Below, one piece after another: positions 5,334 to 11,405 of a DNA stretch of 11,405 bases (the first letter of the stretch is position 1; every line of letters begins with the position of its first letter). A model generated the notes under the pieces. That model searched no databases, was not told the origin of the DNA, and saw only the letters and a list, made by a program, of their open reading frames with translations. Where the stretch lies: positions 1 to 11,405 of the forward strand of contig CAAFFR010000129.1 in the NCBI GenBank assembly GCA_900762245.1, read 5' to 3'. The stretch comes from an uncultured Oscillospiraceae bacterium. Its GTDB lineage: Bacteria; Bacillota_A; Clostridia; Oscillospirales; Oscillospiraceae. The position numbers were made by a program, and so were the translations under genes.

Positions 5334-6221
5334 ATGGATCATCACCTGATAAGCTTTTTCGTTGTGCTGGCTTTCAGCCTGTACTTCTTTTGGAGAAAAC
5401 CCACCCTGCTGGGCGGCATCGGCTGGAGCAGCCTGATCGTCATGTGCCTGACAGCCCTGCTGGTGCAGCCAAGCCCCTTACAGTGTCTGGCGGTATTTGC
5501 CGCCTGCTATGCGGGACTGCTGCTGGCAGCGTTTTTGTTCCTGTGCCTTCTCTGCGCGCTGGTAGACCTGGACAAGCCCCAGGAAGAAGACAGCCCCTTC
5601 TACCGCTTCATGATGTATCTGTATATTGAAGCCCTGATTTCTCTGGTTGGCTTGAAGGTGGAGACTGCCGGTCTGGAAAAGACCCCGAAAGAGGGCCGCT
5701 TCCTGCTGGTGTGCAACCACCAGAACGAGTCCGACCCCGGCATTCTGCTGCACTATTTTAAGAAAAGTCAGCTGGCCTTCATCTCCAAGAAGGAAAACAA
5801 TTCCATGTTTGCCGTGGGCAAGTTCATGCACAAGATTCTCTGCCAGCTGGTGAACCGGGAAAATGACCGGGAAGCTCTGAAAACCATTATCAAGTGCATT
5901 CAGCTCATCAAAGAGGACAAGGTCTCTGTTGCAGCCTTCCCCGAGGGCGGTATTCTGGTGAAGGACAAGCTGAGCCATTTCCGCAGCGGCATGTTCAAAA
6001 TCGCCCAGAAGGCGAATGTACCTATTGTGGTCTGCACGCTGAAGGGTACCTCTGACCTCTTTGACAATATCAAGAAGCTGAAGAAAACCTACGTCCGGCT
6101 CCATCTGGTGGATGTGATCCCTGCGGAAGATCTGAAGGGCAAAACCACCGTGGAAATCGCAGAACAGGTCCATGCCATGATGCTGGCCGATCTGGGTGAA
6201 GAATACCGCATCGAGGAATAA
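5334..6221 (+). CDS. plsC: 1-acyl-sn-glycerol-3-phosphate acyltransferase (PlsC family)
   Basis: A 295-residue membrane-bound acyltransferase that would place the second acyl chain on lysophosphatidic acid to make phosphatidic acid. The N-terminus is hydrophobic, with three probable membrane segments (about 5-20, 25-45 and 50-78). The PLSAT domain follows: the catalytic HQNESD (129-134, H-x4-D), the FPEGG motif (202-206, where most members have FPEGT or FPEGS), FRSGMFKIA (217-224) and the VPIVVCTLKG block (229-238). I choose the ATG at 5334 because GGAGG lies 9 nt upstream and 3' of the promoter; an in-frame ATG at 5280 falls upstream of the -10 box and cannot be used. It is a single-gene unit. 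No clear terminator separates it from glyQS, so some readthrough is possible. The acyl acceptor could also be another lysolipid. Confidence 0.85.
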   Translation: MDHHLISFFVVLAFSLYFFWRKPTLLGGIGWSSLIVMCLTALLVQPSPLQCLAVFAACYAGLLLAAFLFLCLLCALVDLDKPQEEDSPFYRFMMYLYIEALISLVGLKVETAGLEKTPKEGRFLLVCNHQNESDPGILLHYFKKSQLAFISKKENNSMFAVGKFMHKILCQLVNRENDREALKTIIKCIQLIKEDKVSVAAFPEGGILVKDKLSHFRSGMFKIAQKANVPIVVCTLKGTSDLFDNIKKLKKTYVRLHLVDVIPAEDLKGKTTVEIAEQVHAMMLADLGEEYRIEE

Positions 6222-6242
6222 CCCACTACCCGCATTTAATGC

Positions 6243-6271
6243 TTGATTTACCCGGCATTTCTGTGTATAAT
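6243..6271 (+). promoter_or_regulatory. Strong sigma-A-type promoter of glyQS
   Basis: TTGATT (6243-6248) and a perfect TATAAT (6266-6271) are separated by exactly 17 bp. Transcription would start near 6278, leaving a leader of about 37 nt. That is too short to hold a T-box, which many Firmicutes use to control glycyl-tRNA synthetase. Confidence 0.75.
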
Positions 6272-6314
6272 AAATTTTCAAACGTAAATACCCAAACAAT
6301 TTGGAGGAAATACA

Positions 6315-7742
6315 ATGAAAAACAGTGAAAAGACTCTGGATATGATCGTGAATCTGTGCAAGAACCGCGGTTATGTCTACGCAGGCTCCGAAATCTACGG
6401 CGGTCTGGCAAACTCCTGGGACTACGGCCCTCTGGGTGTGGAGTTCAAGAACAACGTCAAGAAGGCATGGCTGAAGAAGTTCGTGCAGGAATCCGACTAC
6501 AACGTTGGTCTGGATGCCGCCATCATCATGAACCCCACTACCTGGGTCACCACCGGCCACGTTGGCTCCTTCTCCGATCCTCTGGTGGACTGCAAGGGCT
6601 GCGGCTCCCGTCAGCGTGCTGACCAGCTGATCTCCGCATCCGAGTCCGGCAAGCTGGTAAATGTGGATGCCATGGATACCAAGCAGATGAATGCTTTCAT
6701 CGAGGAGCATGAAGATGTTGTCTGCCCTGTCTGCGGCAAGCACCACTTCACCTCCATCCGTAACTTCAACCTGATGTTCCAGACCAAGATCGGCGTTACC
6801 GAGGACTCCTCCTCCATCGCCTACCTGCGTCCCGAGACCGCTCAGGGTATCTTTGTCAACTTCGACAACATCCAGCGTACCACCCGCAAGAAGCTGCCCT
6901 TCGGCGTCTGCCAGGTTGGTAAGGCTTTCCGTAACGAGATTACTCCCGGCAACTTCACCTTCCGTACCCGTGAGTTCGAGCAGATGGAATGCGAATTTTT
7001 CTGCCAGCCCGGCACCGACCTGGAGTGGTTCGCCTACTGGAAGGACTTCTGCAAGAATTGGCTGCTTTCTCTGGGCATCAAGGAGGATTCCCTGCGCCTG
7101 CGTGACCACGATCCCGCTGAGCTGGCCTTCTACTCCCGCGCTACCACCGACATCGAGTATCAGTTCCCCTTCGGCTCCGGCTGGGGCGAGCTGTGGGGCA
7201 TTGCTGACCGTACCGACTACGACCTGGGCCGTCACCAGGAGGCTTCCGGCAAGAAGCTGACCTACTTCGACCAGGATCGCAACGAGCACTATATCCCCTA
7301 CGTCATCGAGCCCTCTCTGGGCTGTGACCGTGTGGCTCTGGCCTTCCTGTGCGAGGCTTATGACGAAGAGCAGGTTGGCGTGGACAAGAAGGGCAACCCC
7401 GACATCCGCACCGTGCTGCGTCTGCATCCCGCTCTGGCTCCTTTCAAGGCTGCTGTCCTGCCTCTGAGCAAGAAGCTGTCCCCCAAGGCTGAGGAGATTT
7501 ACAAGATGCTGCGCAAGGACTTCATGGTGGACTTCGACGATGCCGGCTCCATCGGCAAGCGTTACCGCCGCGAGGACGAAATCGGCACCCCCCTGTGCAT
7601 CACCGTGGACTTCCAGACCGTAGGCGACGGCGAGTGCGAGGCAGACGACTGCGTCACCGTCCGCGACCGTGACACCATGGAGCAGGTCCGTGTCCCCATT
7701 GCTGAACTGAAGGACTACATCGCCAAGAAGTGTGAGTTCTAA
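6315..7742 (+). CDS. glyQS: Glycyl-tRNA synthetase, single-chain alpha2 type
   Basis: A 475-residue class IIa synthetase that attaches glycine to tRNA-Gly in the cytoplasm. It is the short homodimeric form and not the split alpha/beta form. Visible features are the N-terminal [13 protein letters not shown] and WDYGPLG blocks (18-41), a four-cysteine insertion (CKGC at 93-96 and CPVC at 137-140) that may bind zinc, [11 protein letters not shown] (170-180), motif 2 FRNE (206-209) with RTREFEQME (217-225), and motif 3 [14 protein letters not shown] (332-345). The C-terminal part is the anticodon-binding domain. The start has TTTGGAGG 7 nt upstream. Codon choice is strongly biased (CGT, GTT, AAG, GAC, TTC), unlike the CGG-rich neighbours, as expected for a highly expressed gene. 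The gene ends in its own terminator at 7833-7868. Confidence 0.97.
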   Translation: MKNSEKTLDMIVNLCKNRGYVYAGSEIYGGLANSWDYGPLGVEFKNNVKKAWLKKFVQESDYNVGLDAAIIMNPTTWVTTGHVGSFSDPLVDCKGCGSRQRADQLISASESGKLVNVDAMDTKQMNAFIEEHEDVVCPVCGKHHFTSIRNFNLMFQTKIGVTEDSSSIAYLRPETAQGIFVNFDNIQRTTRKKLPFGVCQVGKAFRNEITPGNFTFRTREFEQMECEFFCQPGTDLEWFAYWKDFCKNWLLSLGIKEDSLRLRDHDPAELAFYSRATTDIEYQFPFGSGWGELWGIADRTDYDLGRHQEASGKKLTYFDQDRNEHYIPYVIEPSLGCDRVALAFLCEAYDEEQVGVDKKGNPDIRTVLRLHPALAPFKAAVLPLSKKLSPKAEEIYKMLRKDFMVDFDDAGSIGKRYRREDEIGTPLCITVDFQTVGDGECEADDCVTVRDRDTMEQVRVPIAELKDYIAKKCEF

Positions 7743-7832
7743 GCCGGCAGCGCCGGCAGCCGATGCGTGCACAGTGCAGTGCAAGTCGTTACTGCCCTTC
7801 GCCGCTCGGTATCGTTCCCTGTTTATAAGCAA

Positions 7833-7868
7833 CCGCCCGGCGCAGAAAATGCACCGGGCGGATTTTTT
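7833..7868 (+). terminator. Intrinsic terminator of glyQS
   Basis: CCGCCCGG (7833-7840) pairs with CCGGGCGG (7854-7861). An inner GCA/TGC extension sits above one mismatch, the loop is GAAAA, and an A and six T (7863-7868) follow. It is a textbook rho-independent terminator about 90 nt after the glyQS stop codon. Confidence 0.9.
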
Positions 7869-7870
7869 AC

Positions 7871-7982
7871 AGAAAAATGCAGGGAGGGCATATATGCCCA
7901 CCGGGCACCATCGAAGATTGTGGGTGAAAAATAAACGCTCAGGAGTAGGTAACTGCCCGGCGGGAATATATCCCTGCCCTAC
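7871..7982. repeat. Paired palindromic repeat element, copy 2
   Basis: Two 29-nt arms in inverted orientation (7879-7907 and 7954-7982) match at 23 of 29 positions and are separated by 46 bp. Each arm is a palindrome around an ATATAT core; the left one contains the perfect 14-mer GGGCATATATGCCC. The flank AGAAAAATG and the right end CCCTAC are the same as in the element at 2930-3075. It lies 8 bp downstream of the lrgB stop codon, in the convergent gap with glyQS. The 46-bp spacer shows nothing recognisable. Confidence 0.7.
7873..7902 (-). terminator. Probable terminator of the lrgAB operon
   Basis: Reading leftward, the repeat arm forms GG-t-GGGCATATATGCCC-t-CC, a GC-rich hairpin, followed after CTGCA by TTTTT (7877-7873). 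Together with the glyQS terminator it isolates the two convergent genes. The repeat seems to double as the terminator. Confidence 0.5.
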
Positions 7983-7990
7983 AGTGATTT

Positions 7991-8680
7991 TTATACCATC
8001 CCCGCCAGGAGGGGGAACAGCAGGGCGGTGAGGAGGCCGGCTACTACCAGGGACAGGCTGCTGACGGCGCCGGTGAGGGGGCTCAGCTCGTTTGCCTTGG
8101 CGGTGCCGATGACATGGGAGCCGGTGCCAAAGGCCACACCCTGCGCGATGGGGTCTGTGATTTTAAAAAGCTTACAGAAGGCCACGCCGAACATGTTGCC
8201 GCCAATGCCGGTGACGGAGATGCCCAGGGTGGTGATGGAGGGGGTGCCGCCGAAAAGCTCCGTCAGGGAAACACCGATGGCGGCGGTGATGCCCTTGGGC
8301 AGCAGGGAAATGGTGAGGTTCCGGTCAAAGTGCAGCACCAGACAAGCGATCAGCAGCACAGTCAGACAGCTGAGGGCACCAGCAGCCACACCCATCAGAA
8401 TGGCCTTCAGGTTCTGTTTCAGGGCCTGAAACTGCTCATACATGGGGATGGCCAGACATACCGTGGCGGGAGTCATGAGCCAGGAAATCAGTTTCACGCC
8501 CTGCTGGTACTCCCCGGTGCCGAGGCCGGTGACCTTCAGCGTCAAAATGACGATGATCATGCCGATGAGGATGGGGTTGAAAATGGGCAGCTTGAATTTC
8601 TTCTGGCACAGCACGCCCATCTGGTAGGCAAAGAGGGTCAGCACCACGGGAAGGATGCCGATAGAAAGAAGATCAGCCAT
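7991..8680 (-). CDS. lrgB: LrgB/CidB family membrane protein
   Basis: A 229-residue multi-pass inner-membrane protein of the LrgB family, the partner of LrgA. In staphylococci and Bacillus these pairs affect autolysis and export of pyruvate or, for plant homologues, glycolate; the role here is not shown by the sequence. Family signatures are NPILIG (35-40), TPATVCLAIPMYEQ (70-83), LPKGITAAIGVSL (127-139), GIGGNMFG (158-165) and GTGSHVIGTAKANE (185-198). I choose the ATG at 8680, which overlaps the lrgA stop codon by 8 bp (ATGGCTGA) and has GAAGGGCGG upstream. A GTG three codons earlier is also in frame but sits closer to that site. The overlap means coupled translation with lrgA. Confidence 0.92.
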   Translation of the reverse strand: MADLLSIGILPVVLTLFAYQMGVLCQKKFKLPIFNPILIGMIIVILTLKVTGLGTGEYQQGVKLISWLMTPATVCLAIPMYEQFQALKQNLKAILMGVAAGALSCLTVLLIACLVLHFDRNLTISLLPKGITAAIGVSLTELFGGTPSITTLGISVTGIGGNMFGVAFCKLFKITDPIAQGVAFGTGSHVIGTAKANELSPLTGAVSSLSLVVAGLLTALLFPLLAGMV

Positions 8681-9032
8681 TGCTGTCACCGCCCTTCTTC
8701 AAAAAAGCCTGTGCAGTGCGGCCTGCGATGCCGAAGGTCAGCACAGTGGAGGCAACCAGCAGAATCAAAATAGCCAGCAGGTCCTCCCGGATCAATGCCC
8801 AGTCCTCCACGATGCCTACGGCAGGGGAGACAAAGAGAATGGGCAGGATGGAAGTCAGGAAACCCGCGGTTTCCTTTACCTGCTCCAGTTTTACAAGCTT
8901 CAGACACAGGGCGGCGAACAGCAGCAGAAGGCCATAGACCGAGGCGGGAATGGGCAGCGGGATCAGCCGCTGCAGAGCTTCACCCAGCAGGGTAAAGCCC
9001 ATGATAATGACAAATTGGGTAAGATATTTCAT
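8673..9032 (-). CDS. lrgA: LrgA/CidA family holin-like protein
   Basis: A 119-residue protein with four predicted membrane segments (about 4-22, 30-47, 58-76 and 86-106) and a charged C-terminal tail (FLKKGGDSNG). These are the hallmarks of the holin-like LrgA/CidA family. The PLPIPASVYGLLLL (25-38) and LFVSPAVGI (66-74) segments are family motifs. It acts with LrgB in the membrane. The start at 9032 is chosen because AAGAGGAAA lies 6-9 nt upstream and the protein then begins MKYLTQFVIIMG. The open frame continues upstream to 9191, but that part is repeat-element sequence with several cysteines and no family similarity. A LytSR-type two-component system often controls such operons; none is in the window. 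Confidence 0.9.
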   Translation of the reverse strand: MKYLTQFVIIMGFTLLGEALQRLIPLPIPASVYGLLLLFAALCLKLVKLEQVKETAGFLTSILPILFVSPAVGIVEDWALIREDLLAILILLVASTVLTFGIAGRTAQAFLKKGGDSNG

Positions 9033-9060
9033 AGTGTTTCCTCTTTCTTGTGGGTATATG

Positions 9061-9229
9061 CCTTCCCCCGGGGGGAAGGTGGCCGAGCGCAAGCGAGGTC
9101 GGATGAGGGGTGGCGTGCAGCACCAGGTCTGGAATAGGTCTGAAACACAGTACAAATCGCAACATTTCTGCCCGCATTCCTCATCAGTCACGAATCAAAG
9201 ATTCGTGACAGCTTCCCCCCGGGGGAAGC
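9061..9229. repeat. Paired inverted repeat of a second family
   Basis: The left arm (9061-9108) and the right arm (9179-9229) are inverted copies of one layout: a C/G palindrome (CCTTCCCCC/GGGGGGAAGG at 9061-9079; GCTTCCCCCC/GGGGGAAGC at 9211-9229), a variable hairpin, then GATGAGG at the inner edge. In the right arm the variable hairpin is a perfect 10-bp stem (9187-9196 with 9200-9209) around AAA. The arms are about 70 bp apart. Both lie in the lrgA/fbp divergent gap, between the lrgA start and its candidate promoter. From general familiarity with gut Clostridia this resembles a widely scattered intergenic repeat; I could not count copies here. Confidence 0.7.
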
Positions 9230-9272
9230 CAAGGGCGCTTCCGCGCCGGTGGATATTTCAGAAATTGACTTT

Positions 9273-9301
9273 ATTTTACCATCTGTGGAAAGGAATTGCA
9301 A
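9273..9301 (-). promoter_or_regulatory. Candidate promoter of lrgAB
   Basis: On the minus strand TTGCAA (9296-9301) is 17 bp from TAAAAT (9273-9278). If used, it gives a leader of about 230 nt containing the whole paired repeat. No better promoter was seen between the repeat and the lrgA start, where only a weak CATATA occurs. Confidence 0.4.
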
Positions 9302-9349
9302 GCTGTCATCCATCTTTAGAATATTTACCGCAATTTCACAAATCCCCTC

Positions 9350-9378
9350 TTGTGGCAACATTGGAAATCCGTTATAAT
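9350..9378 (+). promoter_or_regulatory. Promoter of fbp
   Basis: TTGTGG (9350-9355) and a perfect TATAAT (9373-9378) are separated by 17 bp. The leader is about 27 nt and ends in GAAAGGACGG ahead of the fbp ATG. The lrgAB and fbp promoters are divergent and about 50 bp apart. Confidence 0.6.
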
Positions 9379-9411
9379 AGCGATAATAGAACCGAAAGGA
9401 CGGAACCAGTT

Positions 9412-11403
9412 ATGAGTGGCAAGCGTGTTTTTACTTCGGAGCAGCTCCATTATCTGCGGCTGCTGAGCAAGCAGTATCCCACAGTCCAGGCTGCCGGTAC
9501 GGAGATCATCCGGCTGCAGGCAATTTTGAACCTGCCCAAAGGCACGGAACATTTTATGTCGGATATCCACGGTGAGCATGAAGCCTTCCTGCATATCCTG
9601 AACTCCGGCTCCGGCGAAGTGAAGGAAAAGCTGGAAGAACTGTTTGGCAATGCCATGACCCAGCGGGACCGGAATGATCTGGCGACCCTGATCTACTACC
9701 CACAGTCCAAAATTGCCCTGGTGGCAGACGAAACGGAGAACCTGGAGGAATGGTACCGCCTTACCATCCACCGGCTGGTGGACCTGTGCCGCTATGTTTC
9801 CACCAAGCATACCCGCTCCAAGGTCCGCTCCTATATGAATCCTGACTACCGTCAGATTCTGGACGAGCTGATCCATCTGGCAGAGGAAGGCGGCTCCCGA
9901 AAGGACCAGTACGAAAACATCATCAGTACCATCATCCAGATCGGACAGGCTGCCGATGTGATCGAAGCCATTTCTGATGTGATCAAATCTCTGGTTGTGG
10001 ACCAGCTGCATATCGTAGGCGATATTTTTGACCGGGGTCCCCGGGCGGATATCGTCATGGACAGCCTGATGAAGGCCCATAATGTGGACATCCAGTGGGG
10101 CAACCACGATGTTCTGTGGATGGGCGCTGCCTCCGGCTCCCGGACTCTGGTGGCAACGGTGCTCAGCAACTCCATCCGTTACAACAATCTGGATGTCATC
10201 GAGACCGGTTACGGTATCTCCCTGCGGCCCTTGTCCATTTTTGCCAACGAGGTCTATAAGGACTGCGATACGGAGCAGTTCAAGGTCAAGCTTACCGGCA
10301 CTGATGCCGACCAGTACACCGAGAAGGACAAGCTGCTGTCCGCCCGGATGTACAAGGCCATTACCATCATCCTGTTTAAGCTGGAGGGGCAGAAGATCCT
10401 GCGCCGTCCTGAATTTGGCATGTCCGACCGGCTGCTGCTGGACAAGATCGACTACGAAAATAAGACCATCACAATCGGGGACAAGACCTATCCCATGCTG
10501 GATGTGGATTTCCCCACGGTGGACCCTGCCAACCCCTATGAGCTGACAGAGGAAGAGCTCCATGTCATCACCCAGCTGACGGATTCCTTCCGTCATTCCG
10601 AAAAACTCCAGAAGCATACCCGCTACCTCTATTCCAAGGGCGGCCTCTACAAGGTCATCAATCAGAACCTGCTATTCCACGGCTGCATTCCCATGAACAC
10701 CGATGGCAGCCTCATGACCTTCACCATCGGCGGCAAGGAGCGCAGCGGCAAGCGCTTCCTGGATTATGCGGAAAAGACTGCCAGAAAGGCCTATTATGAC
10801 AAGCGGGGCAGCGAGGAACGGCAGTTTGGACTGGACTTTTTGTGGTGGCTGTGGGCAGGCCGGAACAGCCCCATTTTCGGCCGGGACCGGATGACCACCT
10901 TTGAGCGCCGTTTCATCGCCGATAAGGACACCTGGACGGAGCCCAAAAATGCGTATTACACCTACTATCAGGACCCTGCCGTCTGCGATCTGCTGCTGAA
11001 GGAGTTCGGTCTGGATGGAGAACACTGCCACATCATCAACGGCCATGTGCCCGTCCGGGTAAAGAAGGGCGAAAGTCCCATCAAGGGCGGCGGCAAGCTG
11101 CTGGTCATTGACGGCGGCTTCAGCAAGGCCTACCAGTCCACCTCCGGCATCGCGGGCTATACCCTGATCTACAATTCCCGCCATTACCGTATCGTGTCCC
11201 ACCAGCCCTTTGCCGGCAAGTGGAATGCGGTCCACAAGAATGACGATATCGCAAACGAAAGCGTGATTTTTGAAAAGATGGAAACCCGGATGCGGGTCTC
11301 CATGACCGATGAAGGCGCAGAACTGCAGACCCGGGTGGATGACCTGATGCTGCTTCTGGAAGCCTACCGCACCGGCGCCGTCACAGAAGACCATAAGGAT
11401 TAA
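9412..11403 (+). CDS. fbp: Fructose-1,6-bisphosphatase, class III (Firmicutes type)
   Basis: A 663-residue gluconeogenic enzyme that hydrolyses fructose 1,6-bisphosphate to fructose 6-phosphate. It is close to the size of the Bacillus Fbp and unrelated in fold to classes I and II. It has a metallophosphoesterase core split by long insertions: SDIHGEHEAF (50-59), GDIFDRGPRAD (203-213), WGNHD (229-233) and the later NGHVPV (543-548), which together supply the metal ligands. Known class III enzymes are manganese-dependent. The ATG at 9412 is chosen because it follows the promoter and an AAGGACGG ribosome binding site. The open frame extends back to 8950, but that part lies upstream of the -10 box and reads through the repeat. 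The stop codon at 11401-11403 is two bases from the window end, so any terminator or downstream gene is outside view. Confidence 0.96.
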   Translation: MSGKRVFTSEQLHYLRLLSKQYPTVQAAGTEIIRLQAILNLPKGTEHFMSDIHGEHEAFLHILNSGSGEVKEKLEELFGNAMTQRDRNDLATLIYYPQSKIALVADETENLEEWYRLTIHRLVDLCRYVSTKHTRSKVRSYMNPDYRQILDELIHLAEEGGSRKDQYENIISTIIQIGQAADVIEAISDVIKSLVVDQLHIVGDIFDRGPRADIVMDSLMKAHNVDIQWGNHDVLWMGAASGSRTLVATVLSNSIRYNNLDVIETGYGISLRPLSIFANEVYKDCDTEQFKVKLTGTDADQYTEKDKLLSARMYKAITIILFKLEGQKILRRPEFGMSDRLLLDKIDYENKTITIGDKTYPMLDVDFPTVDPANPYELTEEELHVITQLTDSFRHSEKLQKHTRYLYSKGGLYKVINQNLLFHGCIPMNTDGSLMTFTIGGKERSGKRFLDYAEKTARKAYYDKRGSEERQFGLDFLWWLWAGRNSPIFGRDRMTTFERRFIADKDTWTEPKNAYYTYYQDPAVCDLLLKEFGLDGEHCHIINGHVPVRVKKGESPIKGGGKLLVIDGGFSKAYQSTSGIAGYTLIYNSRHYRIVSHQPFAGKWNAVHKNDDIANESVIFEKMETRMRVSMTDEGAELQTRVDDLMLLLEAYRTGAVTEDHKD

Positions 11404-11405
11404 CA

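Noticed and set aside
7743..7832. Small gene or structured element between glyQS and its terminator
   Set aside because: Apart from short GC-rich repeats (GCCGGCAGC twice), I saw no start signal, frame or stable hairpin to support a feature.
5478..7901. An 807-codon open frame antisense to plsC and glyQS
   Set aside because: It has no family-like sequence and lies opposite two clearly identified genes. The strong codon bias of glyQS avoids the triplets that would give antisense stops, so the open frame is a by-product. It has no promoter or ribosome binding site that I could see.
9033..9191. N-terminal extension of LrgA with four or more cysteines
   Set aside because: It is translated repeat sequence, it is not part of the family, and a good ribosome binding site precedes the internal ATG at 9032.
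9325..10617. A 430-codon leftward open frame opposite fbp
   Set aside because: The opposite strand carries all metallophosphoesterase motifs of Fbp. The antisense product matches nothing recognisable.

Overview
The window looks like chromosomal DNA of a low-to-medium-GC Firmicute of class Clostridia, probably a gut member of the Oscillospiraceae/Ruminococcaceae. The reasons are the strong GGAGG-type ribosome binding sites, the single-chain (alpha2) glycyl-tRNA synthetase, the large Firmicutes-type (class III) fructose-1,6-bisphosphatase, an LrgA/LrgB pair, and GC-rich paired palindromic repeats between genes. The assignment rests on gene families and style, not on a database match.

Layout from left to right. 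1-146 is the start of a leftward DegV-family gene that runs off the edge. 147-780 has no intact gene. It holds a probable degV promoter and operator-like palindrome, a 17-bp perfect hairpin, and a leftward promoter plus intrinsic terminator that would bracket an uncharacterised RNA of about 150 nt. 784-1092 is gene debris: a sugar-ABC-transporter permease fragment joined in frame to the N-terminal DNA-binding part of a LacI-family repressor. From 5154 down to 1070 lies a leftward cluster: an unrecognised multi-pass membrane protein, cca (tRNA CCA-adding enzyme, overlapping its upstream gene by 14 bp), a paired-palindrome repeat, a ComEC-like metallo-beta-lactamase-fold lipoprotein, and an HprK/PEPCK-like P-loop kinase whose last codons run into the lacI debris. 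A divergent promoter region (5155-5333) separates this cluster from a rightward plsC-type acyltransferase. After it comes glyQS, with its own near-consensus promoter and a strong terminator. Then a leftward lrgA-lrgB operon ends in a second copy of the paired repeat. A different paired repeat lies in the lrgA/fbp divergent region, and the rightward fbp gene fills the end.

Most genes are housekeeping: tRNA maturation and charging, phospholipid synthesis and gluconeogenesis. The accessory signals are the 147-1100 region (candidate small RNA, hairpin, chimeric pseudogenes), the repeats, and the lipoprotein/kinase pair. I found no tRNA or rRNA gene, no CRISPR array and no complete insertion sequence. 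Nothing in the window proves a new multi-gene system. The best candidate for something undescribed is the possible RNA at 447-596 together with the hairpin next to it.
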